Assembly (NCBI RefSeq): GCF_014196915.1
Contig: NZ_JACIEP010000012.1
Span: 1 to 64,000 of the forward strand
Length of the DNA: 64,000 bases
Direction: 5' to 3'
From: Dysgonomonas hofstadii
GTDB lineage: Bacteria > Bacteroidota > Bacteroidia > Bacteroidales > Dysgonomonadaceae
The notes under the pieces are model-generated. The model worked only from the letters and a program-made list of their open reading frames with translations, ran no database searches and had not been told where the DNA came from. Position numbers and translations under genes: made by a program. Shown piece after piece: positions 16,273-26,290 of this stretch. Position 1 is the first letter of the stretch. Each line of letters starts with the position of its first letter.

Positions 16273-16730
16273 TTGAGGATGATCTCGTCTTTATTTATCT
16301 TGATATCACAATAGTGACAGCGTAATTCTATCTTCCCCGCATCTATAACCTCAAAATGAGTGAGCATAGGTTCGTTATTGGTAATACATTTAGGGTTATT
16401 ACATTTTACTATGCCTTTTATTGTTTGAGGCAGTACTACGCGCTTTTTCTCCACTACTTCATAATCATGAATAATATTCAGCACGACATTAGGGGCGATC
16501 AGGGCTATCTTATTAATAACTTCCTCTTCGAAGAATTTATCTGAAACCTTGATAATCCCTTTAGAACTCATCTTCTTGCTTTCAAGATTATTCCCTATGG
16601 TAATCGGGTTCTTTATCTTTTCCAGCTCAAGCAACGAAACTACTTTAAATACGACATTAGATGGTATATGGTCTATTGCTGTTCCGTTGCAAAGAGCAGC
16701 AACCTGTAATTCTGTTCTGCGTTCTTTCAT
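16269..16730 (-). CDS. pyrI: Aspartate carbamoyltransferase regulatory chain
   Basis: The 153-residue protein is the regulatory chain of ATCase. It has the N-terminal allosteric nucleotide-binding domain (about 8-98) and a C-terminal zinc domain with four cysteines in the arrangement CxxxxC...CxxC (KCNNPKC and RCHYC). It binds CTP and ATP and joins catalytic trimers into the dodecameric holoenzyme that controls pyrimidine synthesis. It starts 4 bp after pyrB and overlaps the flavin reductase gene by 4 bp. Presence of pyrI means the enzyme here is the feedback-regulated type. Confidence 0.96.
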   Translation of the reverse strand: MKERRTELQVAALCNGTAIDHIPSNVVFKVVSLLELEKIKNPITIGNNLESKKMSSKGIIKVSDKFFEEEVINKIALIAPNVVLNIIHDYEVVEKKRVVLPQTIKGIVKCNNPKCITNNEPMLTHFEVIDAGKIELRCHYCDIKINKDEIILK

Positions 16731-16734
16731 AAGT

Positions 16735-17652
16735 TTACTCTATTACGATGTTTAGTGAATCACAAATTACAGCCTGACGGGTGAAAACCCCGTTTTTAGC
16801 CTGTTCAAAATAGTACGCTTTGGAGCTGTCGTCTACATCCTGATCGATTTCATTAACTCTCGGCAGAGGATGTAATATCCTCAGGTTATCTTTTGTGTTA
16901 GCTATCATCTCTCTTTTCAGGATATATACATTCTTCACCTTTTCATATTCCATAAGGTCGGTAAAACGTTCACGCTGCACACGGGTCATATAGAGTATGT
17001 CGGCATTATCTATCACTTCCGGAGCAAATTCTGTAAACTCCTTATACCTTATTCCACGCTGGTCACAGAAAGCCTTGTATGATTCAGGCAGGCGTAACTC
17101 TTCGGGTGCAACAAAGTAGAATGTAGGATTAAAATGTGACATTCCTATTATCAATGAATGTACAGTGCGTCCATATTTCAGATCACCCACAATAGTGATT
17201 GTCAGATTCTCCAAAGATCCTTGTGTCTTATAGATGGAATACATATCCAGCATCGTTTGTGTAGGATGCTGATTAGCCCCGTCTCCGGCATTGATGATGG
17301 GTACAGACGAGACTTCCGAAGCGTAGCGCGCTGCTCCTTCAAGGTGATGGCGCATAATGATAACATCGGCATAATTGCTAACCATAGCAATGGTATCTTT
17401 CAGCGTTTCCCCTTTTGTGGAACTGGTAGTAGATGCATCGGAAAATCCGATAATCCGTCCGCCCAGCCTGTTTACTGCAGTTTCGAAGCTAAGGCGGGTG
17501 CGGGTAGACGGCTCAAAGAAGAGAGTAGCGCATACCTTACCTTCCAGTAGTCTGCGGTTGGGGTTTTCATCAAATTTCTGTGTCAGATTCAATATTCTCA
17601 GAATGTCTTCCCTCGAATAGTCTGTAATTGAAACTAAGCTTTTTTTACTCAT
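16735..17652 (-). CDS. pyrB: Aspartate carbamoyltransferase catalytic chain
   Basis: The 305-residue enzyme joins carbamoyl phosphate and aspartate, the first committed step of pyrimidine synthesis. The carbamoyl-phosphate site FFEPSTRTR (45-53) and HPTQT (129-133) are intact, and the C-terminal aspartate domain has the [10 protein letters not shown] loop. The length is standard. It heads a pyrB-pyrI-flavin reductase operon. Upstream, a leader of about 150 nt contains a candidate attenuator and a 41-codon reading frame ending 2 bp before this ATG, so expression may respond to pyrimidine supply as in enteric pyrBI. Confidence 0.97.
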   Translation of the reverse strand: MSKKSLVSITDYSREDILRILNLTQKFDENPNRRLLEGKVCATLFFEPSTRTRLSFETAVNRLGGRIIGFSDASTTSSTKGETLKDTIAMVSNYADVIIMRHHLEGAARYASEVSSVPIINAGDGANQHPTQTMLDMYSIYKTQGSLENLTITIVGDLKYGRTVHSLIIGMSHFNPTFYFVAPEELRLPESYKAFCDQRGIRYKEFTEFAPEVIDNADILYMTRVQRERFTDLMEYEKVKNVYILKREMIANTKDNLRILHPLPRVNEIDQDVDDSSKAYYFEQAKNGVFTRQAVICDSLNIVIE

Positions 17653-17654
17653 GT

Positions 17655-17780
17655 TTATCTGTTTTGATGAATTTGTATATCAAAAAAAATCCCCGAAAAA
17701 GAAAATCTTTCCGAGGATAATATATTAAAATTATCTGATAACTGCGAACGATATAGGGGTTGCATTTTACTATTAAACAT
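17655..17780 (-). CDS. Candidate 41-residue pyrB leader peptide
   Basis: A reading frame begins with ATG at 17780, about 20 nt after the predicted transcription start. It runs uninterrupted through the terminator-like hairpin and stops with TAA two bases before the pyrB ATG. The peptide starts [13 protein letters not shown] and contains the Phe/Ser-rich FSFSGIFFD encoded by the U-rich part of the hairpin. E. coli pyrBI has a 44-codon leader peptide that likewise spans its attenuator, and coupled translation there prevents termination when UTP is low. The parallel here is structural and the frame could be chance in AT-rich DNA; there is no homology evidence. Confidence 0.45.
   Translation of the reverse strand: MFNSKMQPLYRSQLSDNFNILSSERFSFSGIFFDIQIHQNR
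17682..17717 (-). terminator. Candidate pyrB attenuator
   Basis: On the minus strand ATCCTCGGAAAG pairs with CTTTTTCGGGGAT, giving about 12 pairs including G-U, and is followed by a run of eight T residues. It lies in the leader of pyrB, 30 bp before the start codon, after a predicted promoter and inside the leader reading frame. A terminator in this place has no upstream gene to end, which points to attenuation. Confidence 0.65.
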
Positions 17781-17806
17781 ACAGTTTATTATCTGATCTT
17801 ACCATA

Positions 17807-17814
17807 CAAAGTTA
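17807..17814 (-). promoter_or_regulatory. pyrB operon -7 box TAACTTTG
   Basis: A perfect TAnnTTTG match on the minus strand predicts a transcript start near 17801. That gives a leader of about 150 nt before pyrB and places the leader-peptide ATG about 20 nt into the RNA. Confidence 0.55.
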
Positions 17815-17863
17815 GGTACTTTTTTTGAGATAAAGGCTTATAATTTATAAATAGTTTTGGATC

Positions 17864-17891
17864 AAAAGCCTCTTTTGTAAAAGAGGCTTTT
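17864..17891. terminator. Perfect 13-bp stem terminator
   Basis: AAAAGCCTCTTTT pairs perfectly with AAAAGAGGCTTTT over a 2-base spacer. It lies 11 bp after the stop codon of the minus-strand carboxynorspermidine synthase gene and separates it from the pyrB promoter. Confidence 0.85.
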
Positions 17892-17902
17892 GATTTTTAT
17901 GC

Positions 17903-19096
17903 TTACATTTCCAGATCTATGTCAAACAATTCGTGCCAAGGCAGTCCTTGTTTGTTCAGTTGTTCCATAAACGGATCGGGATTGAATTCTTCCACATTGA
18001 ATACACCCGGTTTACGCCACAGGCCTTTCATAAACATAATGCCTCCGATAGTGGCAGGGACTCCGGTGGTGTAGCTGACAGCCTGCATTCCTGTTTCTTT
18101 GTAAGCAGCTTCGTGCGAACAGTTATTATAAATATAATAAGTGCGTTCCTTCCCGTCTTTTATTCCTTTTATGCGGCAACCGATAGAAGTTTCTCCCTTG
18201 TAATTTTCTCCCAGTTCTCCCGGATCGGGAAGCACAGCTTTCAAAAACTGGATAGGGATGATTTCCACCCCGTTATAAATAACAGGATCGATACGGGACA
18301 TACCTATATTCTGTATCACACGGAGGTGAGTCAGATATTCCTGGCCGAAGGTCATCCAAAAACGGGCACGCTTCAACGTTGGGTAATTCTTTACCAGAGA
18401 TTCCAATTCTTCATGATATATCACATACGATTCTTTAGGTCCGATATTCGGATATATCAGCGGTTTGTGTATCGCATGAGGTTCGGTTTCCACCCATTCT
18501 CCGTTTTCCCAGTACTTTCCTTTCTGGGTAACTTCACGGATATTTATTTCCGGGTTGAAGTTCGTAGCGAAAGCCTTGCCGTGGTCTCCCGCATTACAAT
18601 CTACGATGTCCAGATAATGAATTTCATCAAAGTGGTGCTTAGCTGCATAAGCAGTAAAAATACTGGTAACGCCCGGATCAAATCCACAGCCCAGTATAGC
18701 AGTTAATCCGGCTTCCTTAAATTTGTCCTGATATGCCCATTGCCATTTATATTCAAATTTAGCTTCGTCTTTTGGCTCGTAATTAGCTGTATCGAGATAG
18801 TTAACGCCGCATGCCAGACAAGCGTCCATTATTGTCAGATCCTGATACGGTAAAGCTACATTGATCACAAGGTCGGGCTTAAATGAATTGAATAGCTTTT
18901 TCAGGTCTTCTACATCATCGGCATCCACCCGTGCGGTTTTTATTTTGTTGCCTCCGATAGCTTCAGCTATGGCATCACATTTCGATTTGGTACGGCTGGC
19001 CAGCATGATTTCGTCAAAAACGTCCATGTTCTGAGCCACTTTATGTGCTACAACAGTGCCAACACCTCCGGCACCTATGATTAAAACTTTTCCCAT
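17903..19096 (-). CDS. Carboxynorspermidine synthase (saccharopine dehydrogenase family)
   Basis: The 397-residue protein starts with an NAD(P)-binding Rossmann motif (GKVLIIGAGGVGTVVAHKVA). It then has the saccharopine dehydrogenase-like body with GCGFDPGVTSIF and the C-terminal AVSYTTGVPATIGGIMFMKG. In gut Bacteroidota this subgroup is the carboxynorspermidine/carboxyspermidine dehydrogenase, which reductively condenses a diamine with aspartate semialdehyde in an alternative spermidine pathway. The decarboxylase partner (nspC) is not in this window. The ATG at 19096 is chosen over an upstream frame to 19177, because the Rossmann strand starts there and a -7 box lies at 19124-19131. Lysine-pathway saccharopine reductase is the main alternative. 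Confidence 0.85.
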   Translation of the reverse strand: MGKVLIIGAGGVGTVVAHKVAQNMDVFDEIMLASRTKSKCDAIAEAIGGNKIKTARVDADDVEDLKKLFNSFKPDLVINVALPYQDLTIMDACLACGVNYLDTANYEPKDEAKFEYKWQWAYQDKFKEAGLTAILGCGFDPGVTSIFTAYAAKHHFDEIHYLDIVDCNAGDHGKAFATNFNPEINIREVTQKGKYWENGEWVETEPHAIHKPLIYPNIGPKESYVIYHEELESLVKNYPTLKRARFWMTFGQEYLTHLRVIQNIGMSRIDPVIYNGVEIIPIQFLKAVLPDPGELGENYKGETSIGCRIKGIKDGKERTYYIYNNCSHEAAYKETGMQAVSYTTGVPATIGGIMFMKGLWRKPGVFNVEEFNPDPFMEQLNKQGLPWHELFDIDLEM

Positions 19097-19123
19097 TATT
19101 TTGATTTTTATATTCTCGTTATG

Positions 19124-19131
19124 CAAAAATA
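19124..19131 (-). promoter_or_regulatory. -7 box TATTTTTG of the carboxynorspermidine synthase gene
   Basis: A TAnnTTTG match on the minus strand stands 27 bp before the ATG at 19096 and supports that start. Confidence 0.5.
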
Positions 19132-19156
19132 GTATTTTATACCGATAGGCTGATAA

Positions 19157-19235
19157 ATGTTGACAAAGTTTACACACTTTTCAGTTTTTAATCAGCCTCT
19201 ACTTTTTAACTAAAACCTGACAAAGGTGACAAGTT
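19157..19235. repeat. Dispersed intergenic repeat, copy 2
   Basis: This stretch contains GTTGACAAAGTTTACAC near its left side and the 19-mer TTTAACTAAAACCTGACAA (19205-19223) followed by AGGTGACAAG. The same two blocks in the same order occur at 56417-56513. Both copies lie in spacers of minus-strand genes. Confidence 0.6.
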
Positions 19236-19345
19236 TTTTATTATTTCTCAAAGAGCCTGTTATTGGCCTATTAGCACGTTGATATTCTATAGATAAAATA
19301 TCTGAAATAAAATACAACGGCCTGTTTGCCTTAATAACGAAAAGC

Positions 19346-21169
19346 CTACCAGAAAGGTTTCCGGTCCTTGTACATCTTTTTATAAAAAAGCATCTTGTAT
19401 TCGGCCTTATAAATTCCGGCATTTTCATTTAATGATCCAATGTATTCTTTCTTCGTTCTGAAACCTTCCGAAAGTGCTGAGCCTCTGAGTTCGACGGTTT
19501 CTATATGCTGTATTTTGTTGCCTTCGAAAGGACTATATGGTATTCCGGTAGGGTTAGTAGCCGGCAACATCTCGAACGTCCGGTCATCGCCATTCCTTGT
19601 AATGTATATAACCGTTCCATTGAGATTATACTCGTCAAATTCGCTTTTATCATGATTGCTAAGCGGATGAGGCATAGGTTTATATAACATTTCTGTAAGC
19701 CTGCCTTTTGATATGTTAAAGATAATCCTGTCTTTATTTTTGAACGAGACTATCATAAACAATAAAGTAAACATGATAATCATGGCATTGCTTGTCCGCC
19801 GGAATAATATTTCCTCCTTTTTAAACAGCTTTATGCTCATGCAGATCATAAGAAGAGCTATTCCGAATAAAAATCCATTTATAAATCTCAGATCGGGAGC
19901 AAACAATAAACCTGTGATAACAGAAAGTAGCGATACAACATACACTGCCAATGTATTCTTATCGATACTTCTGTTTTTGATACGGATAAAAGTTAATATA
20001 AACGGTGATAAAACAACTGTCAGATAGATAAAACTGCTCAATATCCTGTAGATGACCTGTAGTTTCGCAGAATTCAGGTCATAGATAATGACATCGCGGC
20101 TGAAATACCATAAAAATATATATTCCGCATAATCTTTTATATATGCTTCCTGCAACATCGCTACACCTAAAGGCACTTTCCAATCGAAAGAAAATATGTC
20201 TATAAAACGGAATGGATATGCCAGGTATCCGCTGATTATGATATTTCGTATACACCAAAACAGCATAACAGACACTGATGCAACTATGATAAAATTCAGA
20301 TTCCTGTATTTCTTTTCCCGTATCAGATAAAAAACTATATAGAAGACAATAAGACAAAAAACGACTGTGAATAACTTATAGGTGACCAAAGTAACAGGTA
20401 ATAAACAGGCCAAGAGGGGCTGACGGTTGATCCAGTGGGAATCGAGGGCTGTTTTGGATATATAATAGAAACAGCCGAGTAAAGGAATGATATCTGTACT
20501 GGTATTATCCAGATTCTTATGGTTCCATATTAGGATAATCAGCAAAAATAACACTAACAGTACATATTTGATATTTCCTTTCGACCTGTAAAGCTCTGCA
20601 CAAGCCGATAAGATCATCAGGGTGAATAACAATCCCTGCATTGTGTAGATGGCGTCTCCGAACAAAAAACGGAAAGAGAAAATCGCAGATATAAGCAGAT
20701 AAGCAGAATTAAATCCGAAGCGGTCTTCCAGGTTTGCCAGTCCGGGGATAATTTTATATTCCTCGTTCCACCTTATATTTTGCTGATGATAGAACTCCGA
20801 ATCGAAAGATTCGGACATAAAAGAAATATAGAAAGCTATGGACAACACTATCAATGCGAGTGACACGTTCAACAAAAGCCCTGTACTTTTCTTGTATCCG
20901 GTAAATCTTTCATGCAGTGTTTTCCTGTTAATTGTGCAGTGTGCCAAGCTAAGGATAAATAACGTCAGCAACATATAATGATTGGAGGGCAGGCACAAAG
21001 ATGTGATGGAAAGAAGAAGTGAGACAAAGCATATTCCGGCAAATACTGTGTCCAGTGTATTATAACGTTCCCGGCCTTTACAGGCTTTATTGTAAATATC
21101 AATAAAGAGATCCCCTATAGAGAACAGAACGAAAAAGATTACGATCCACGAGAATAAAATTGCAAACAT
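19346..21169 (-). CDS. Large polytopic membrane protein, possible GT-C/polymerase-like
   Basis: The 607-residue protein has some 12 hydrophobic segments over residues 1-480, then a soluble C-terminal tail (about 490-607). After the third segment it carries the loop HQQNIRWNEEYKIIPGLANL. Its architecture resembles the LIC_10190-type membrane proteins and the GT-C glycosyltransferase or O-antigen polymerase folds, in which a large loop between early helices is catalytic. No catalytic residue can be named, so the function is unknown. No glycan-assembly genes are adjacent. A -7 box ends only 4 bp before the ATG, suggesting a leaderless mRNA. Confidence 0.6.
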   Translation of the reverse strand: MFAILFSWIVIFFVLFSIGDLFIDIYNKACKGRERYNTLDTVFAGICFVSLLLSITSLCLPSNHYMLLTLFILSLAHCTINRKTLHERFTGYKKSTGLLLNVSLALIVLSIAFYISFMSESFDSEFYHQQNIRWNEEYKIIPGLANLEDRFGFNSAYLLISAIFSFRFLFGDAIYTMQGLLFTLMILSACAELYRSKGNIKYVLLVLFLLIILIWNHKNLDNTSTDIIPLLGCFYYISKTALDSHWINRQPLLACLLPVTLVTYKLFTVVFCLIVFYIVFYLIREKKYRNLNFIIVASVSVMLFWCIRNIIISGYLAYPFRFIDIFSFDWKVPLGVAMLQEAYIKDYAEYIFLWYFSRDVIIYDLNSAKLQVIYRILSSFIYLTVVLSPFILTFIRIKNRSIDKNTLAVYVVSLLSVITGLLFAPDLRFINGFLFGIALLMICMSIKLFKKEEILFRRTSNAMIIMFTLLFMIVSFKNKDRIIFNISKGRLTEMLYKPMPHPLSNHDKSEFDEYNLNGTVIYITRNGDDRTFEMLPATNPTGIPYSPFEGNKIQHIETVELRGSALSEGFRTKKEYIGSLNENAGIYKAEYKMLFYKKMYKDRKPFW

Positions 21170-21173
21170 GCAG

Positions 21174-21181
21174 CAAATATA
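21174..21181 (-). promoter_or_regulatory. -7 box TATATTTG directly at the start codon
   Basis: A perfect TAnnTTTG match on the minus strand is followed by CTGC and then ATG. The predicted transcription start coincides with the start codon, the same arrangement as marR at 332 (TTTG-CTGT-ATG). Confidence 0.5.
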
Positions 21182-21446
21182 AGTAAAGAATATAAATACT
21201 AAACAGACCGTACCTTATCATATTTATTCGGGAGGCTGGAAATTTTATTTAAAGTACCTTCTATTTCGGGTTTTATATGTTTCCTCATTTTTATTTAACA
21301 AGTCGGAAAGATTCAGCATATAAAGACGATAGACCCAAGAGGTACCCGGATAGAAGATGGATATTGATAATTTAAAAATCTTAAAAGTCTATTCGTTTAT
21401 TCAAAATTAAAGCAGCATATTGCCTGCCATGATATGTCCTATTTAT

Positions 21447-22580
21447 TTAAAACAGAGCTATCGATGCATTTAAAGTAAAGCTGTGGCTTTTTATATTATT
21501 GGCATTTGTATATAGATAATTCAAACCAAAATATACAGGATGCTCTTTTATAAAAGAAGTTTCGATGCCTCCACCTAGTGTAAGCCCCAAAAAAACTTTT
21601 GATACATCATCCGGATTAAATACGGGGGGCTCTATATTATGCTTTTCGTAATAATCTAGTAAGGCCTGAGGATATTCTGTGTATGAAGTGATTTTTGATA
21701 TGTCATATCCCATAGCTACGCCTGCTTCTATATAAGGTAGAATATTCCCTTTTGCATTAAGGTGGGTATATCTTACTTTAAGAGGGAGGATCAAGGCATG
21801 TTCTCTGCTATACAAAAACGCATCCGAAGCATCCTTCCTATAAAAAAGTTCGGGCCGAAAACTGAATGATTTATAAGAGAACGGAATATCGGCGAATACT
21901 CCTATTGCCGGACCTACCGAGGTCTCATTTTTATTGTTGGTATATATATCGCTGGAACTTAATTGGGTCACATTTAGGCCTGCCATTATACCGAAGTGCG
22001 CTTTTCGGTTAAGGAATCTGCCATTGCAGTTGGTTAAGGCTTTGTAGCTGTTAAGTATATCCGATTCTTTAGGCTGGATGTTCCGGAAATCTTTCGGGCT
22101 TAGGTTTTCGCATGATGAAGCCTTGTCTATTATATAGCTTTTGAAAGGTTCTGCATCTGCATCCAACTGAACCATCCTCTTCTCTTTCATAAAAAGTATC
22201 GGCTTTTTATAATCCTTATACAGATATGAATATATGGAGACCCCGTCGTTGGTCATTATTTTCTCAAGAAAAACTTTCTTATATTCATATTCTGACGGAA
22301 GAATTTCGCTTTCAAAAATTCTACCATCCTCCAGAACGTATCCTTTTAAATCTTTCGGATAATATGTCTTTTTTATTGCATCCTTTCCAAATCCAGTTCC
22401 TCCTTTTAGTACTGTTATTTCATCGCTTAGTAAGGAAACATCGGCCGGTATCAGTAGTGTGACCTGCTCTTGGATATTATTTATATTTATTATTATAACA
22501 GGTTCCTTTTTTACTTCCTGCCCGTATAAAGAATTTAGAATAAAGCCACAACAGATAGAAATAATTAATGTCAGTCTCAT
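21447..22580 (-). CDS. Outer-membrane beta-barrel protein (PorT/OMP_b-brl-like)
   Basis: The 377-residue protein has a signal peptide (about 1-20) and a soluble N-terminal part (about 25-190) containing a CxxL and GRIFESEILP region. A C-terminal barrel (about 195-377) shows alternating aromatic strands and ends in NASIALF, an outer-membrane C-terminal signal. The barrel part fits the outer membrane beta-barrel family PF13568, common in Bacteroidota and mostly of unknown role. The N-terminal part is unrecognised and could be a periplasmic domain. The gene stands alone, divergent from the ATP synthase operon. Confidence 0.75.
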   Translation of the reverse strand: MRLTLIISICCGFILNSLYGQEVKKEPVIIININNIQEQVTLLIPADVSLLSDEITVLKGGTGFGKDAIKKTYYPKDLKGYVLEDGRIFESEILPSEYEYKKVFLEKIMTNDGVSIYSYLYKDYKKPILFMKEKRMVQLDADAEPFKSYIIDKASSCENLSPKDFRNIQPKESDILNSYKALTNCNGRFLNRKAHFGIMAGLNVTQLSSSDIYTNNKNETSVGPAIGVFADIPFSYKSFSFRPELFYRKDASDAFLYSREHALILPLKVRYTHLNAKGNILPYIEAGVAMGYDISKITSYTEYPQALLDYYEKHNIEPPVFNPDDVSKVFLGLTLGGGIETSFIKEHPVYFGLNYLYTNANNIKSHSFTLNASIALF

Positions 22581-22656
22581 TATCGTATTATTTTAAGGTT
22601 ATATAAGAAAGAAAATCCGATTAGTTAACTAAAGTTTAAAAAAGATAAGTATTCTT

Positions 22657-22679
22657 GTATTTTTGCAATACAAAAATAC
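22657..22679. promoter_or_regulatory. Overlapping divergent -7 boxes forming an inverted repeat
   Basis: GTATTTTTG-CAATA-CAAAAATAC is a perfect 9-bp inverted repeat. Each arm is a TATTTTTG -7 box, one facing the atp operon and one facing the barrel gene. Polymerase binding on one side would exclude the other. Confidence 0.45.
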
Positions 22680-22699
22680 CATTAAAAGTTTATATTGTT

Positions 22700-22707
22700 T
22701 ATATTTG
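22700..22707 (+). promoter_or_regulatory. Second candidate -7 box (TATATTTG) for the atp operon
   Basis: A perfect TAnnTTTG match gives a predicted start near 22713 and a leader of about 200 nt before atpD. No convincing -33 TTG is visible. Confidence 0.4.
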
Positions 22708-22800
22708 TCAAGCGTTTTTTACAGAAGAGTCTGATATCACACAAATTACTCGGCAGTCTTCTCCTATACTTGATTATACCAGAAAACTTTAGTAATTTAG

Positions 22801-24429
<1,629 letters not shown>

Positions 24430-24430
24430 T

Positions 24431-24521
24431 AATTAGCAAATATGGAAATTCGAAAATTAGCAAATGTGAATTTTTAAAATACTAGAATTTGCTGATTTGC
24501 AAATCTGCTAATTTTCAAATT
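24431..24521. repeat. Intercistronic hairpin atpD-atpC
   Basis: AATTCGAAAATTAGCAAAT (24447-24465) faces ATCTGCTAATTTTCAAATT (24503-24521), a 19-bp stem with two mismatches. The words ATTAGCAAAT and GCTAATTTTCAAATT recur in the atpB-atpE gap. It may set mRNA stability or translation between the two genes. Confidence 0.6.
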
Positions 24522-24528
24522 AAAGAAT

Positions 24529-24777
24529 ATGAAAAAATCAGAACTCCAATTAAATATTATTTCAGCAGAGAGAACATTGTATTCCGGTGCAGTTGCATCT
24601 GTTGTTATTCCGGGTATATCGGGTAGCTTTGGCGTTTTACCTGACCATGCTCCGTTAATTTCACCTTTGCAAAAAGGGGTGATTACTTATATGGAAAATG
24701 GAGCAGAGAAATCGCTGGATGTGAATGGCGGTATAGCAGAAGTAAACGATGGGGTTGTAACGATTTGCGTCGCTTAA
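24529..24777 (+). CDS. atpC: ATP synthase F1 subunit epsilon
   Basis: At 82 residues the protein holds only the N-terminal beta-sandwich of epsilon (GSFGVLPDHAPLISPL is the family motif). The C-terminal helical hairpin, which inhibits the enzyme in E. coli, is missing. The short form is usual in Bacteroidales, so it is not a truncation. Epsilon joins gamma to the c-ring in the central stalk. It lies second in the operon, after a hairpin-containing gap. Confidence 0.93.
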   Translation: MKKSELQLNIISAERTLYSGAVASVVIPGISGSFGVLPDHAPLISPLQKGVITYMENGAEKSLDVNGGIAEVNDGVVTICVA

Positions 24778-24786
24778 CAAAGAAGG

Positions 24787-25188
24787 ATGGACTTTTTTAA
24801 AGCTAAACTGATTACTTCGCTACTGGCATTCGGGTTGATAATAGGGGCTCTTGTAGGAGCATTGCTGTACTACGTTTTCCCTGACTTTTATCCGGATTGG
24901 TACGAAGGCATTTTGCTCTTTTTCTTACTGCTCGAATCTCTTATTCTCATCTATGTGGAGTCTGCCAGCCGGAGGGTCACCCAAAGGCAAATGCTCAATA
25001 CATACATGTTGACTAAGGTGGTCAAGATTTTTGCCGCGCTGATCTTTATTCTGGTGTATGCAAAAGTAGTAGGAGAAGGTATAAAAAGCTTTATTCTTGT
25101 ATTTATGATTTTCTATCTGTTGTTTTTAGGATTCGAAGCATTCCTTTTCCTGAGGATAGAAAAACGGTTAAAGAAAAAACAACAATAG
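24787..25188 (+). CDS. AtpI-like small membrane protein of the atp operon
   Basis: The 133-residue protein has four hydrophobic segments (about 8-30, 40-58, 75-95 and 100-120) and a basic C-terminus (KRLKKKQQ). It sits between atpC and atpB, separated from atpB by a single base. A membrane protein of this size in this place is typical of Bacteroidota atp operons. Position and topology suggest an AtpI-like helper in c-ring assembly or magnesium handling, but sequence similarity to AtpI is not obvious. Confidence 0.7.
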   Translation: MDFFKAKLITSLLAFGLIIGALVGALLYYVFPDFYPDWYEGILLFFLLLESLILIYVESASRRVTQRQMLNTYMLTKVVKIFAALIFILVYAKVVGEGIKSFILVFMIFYLLFLGFEAFLFLRIEKRLKKKQQ

Positions 25189-25189
25189 T

Positions 25190-26287
25190 ATGAAACACTA
25201 TTTGAGATATATTTTGGCTTTGGTTTTCCTGCTTGCGGTGATAGGTGTTCGGCCTATGTCGGCGGCAGGTGGGCACGAAGAAGAAGGTGAAGAGCTGAAT
25301 GTAAAGGAACTGATCCTCGAGCACCTCGCCGATTCTTATGAGTGGCACCTTACCACATGGGGCGACACGCACATATCTATTCCCCTGCCTGTTATAGTAA
25401 AGGGAGAAACAAGCGGCTGGCATGTGTTTATGTCCACTCAATTTCATCATGGACATGATGCATACAACGGTTTTTATATTGCCCGGGATGGAGATTATAA
25501 GGGTAAGATTGTTGAAAAAAACGCTGCCGGCGAAGAAGTTCGTCCTCTGGATATTTCCCTTACCAAAAATGCTACAGCACTGATTATAAGCTCTGTTTTA
25601 TTGCTTATTATCGTAATGAGTGTAGCAAAATGGTATAAAAAACAGGCTAAATCGGGTGAGCATAAAGCCCCTAAAGGTTTTGTAGGGTTTATGGAAATGT
25701 TCATAATGAGCGTTCAGGATGATATTATCAAACCATGTGTTGGAAAGAATTACAGGAAGTTTTCACCTTATTTGTTAACGGTGTTCTTCTTTATATTTTT
25801 CAACAATATCATGGGATTGATCCCGATTTTTCCGGGAGGAGCCAATGTAACCGGTAATATTGCCGTAACACTGGTCTTGGCATTGTTCACGTTCTTTATT
25901 GTGAACGTATTCGGATCGCGGGAATACTGGAAAGAAATATTCTGGCCCGATGTACCCACATGGCTGAAAGTGCCTGTGCCTATTATGCCGGCGATCGAAC
26001 TGGTAGGTGTGTTTACAAAACCGTTTGCCCTGATGATCCGTCTTTTCGCCAATATACTGGCAGGACACTCCATCGTACTCGGACTGACTTGTCTTATATT
26101 CGTGACAGTGAATCTGGGAACAGTGATTAATACATCGATGACTCTGGTGTCTGTCTTGCTGACGGTATTCATCAGTATGGTCGAAATACTGGTCGCTTAC
26201 ATCCAGGCTTATGTGTTCACCATGCTTTCGGCCGTATTTATCGGCCTGGCGCAGGTAGAGCCGCACCATCATGCAGAGAAACATTAA
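25190..26287 (+). CDS. atpB: ATP synthase Fo subunit a
   Basis: The 365-residue protein is longer than E. coli subunit a (271). It begins with a signal-like segment (1-25) and a His/Glu-rich extracytoplasmic region (about 26-125), a Bacteroidota feature, followed by the conserved membrane domain. The essential arginine lies in FALMIRLFANILAGH (Arg284) and forms the proton half-channel with the c-ring. It starts 1 bp after the AtpI-like gene. The C-terminus ends in a His-rich HHHAEKH tail. Confidence 0.95.
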   Translation: MKHYLRYILALVFLLAVIGVRPMSAAGGHEEEGEELNVKELILEHLADSYEWHLTTWGDTHISIPLPVIVKGETSGWHVFMSTQFHHGHDAYNGFYIARDGDYKGKIVEKNAAGEEVRPLDISLTKNATALIISSVLLLIIVMSVAKWYKKQAKSGEHKAPKGFVGFMEMFIMSVQDDIIKPCVGKNYRKFSPYLLTVFFFIFFNNIMGLIPIFPGGANVTGNIAVTLVLALFTFFIVNVFGSREYWKEIFWPDVPTWLKVPVPIMPAIELVGVFTKPFALMIRLFANILAGHSIVLGLTCLIFVTVNLGTVINTSMTLVSVLLTVFISMVEILVAYIQAYVFTMLSAVFIGLAQVEPHHHAEKH

Positions 26288-26290
26288 ATA

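Noticed and set aside
19210-19428. 72-codon minus-strand frame after the large membrane protein gene
   Set aside because: It overlaps the end of the membrane protein gene in another frame and runs into the dispersed repeat. No start signal or domain was seen.
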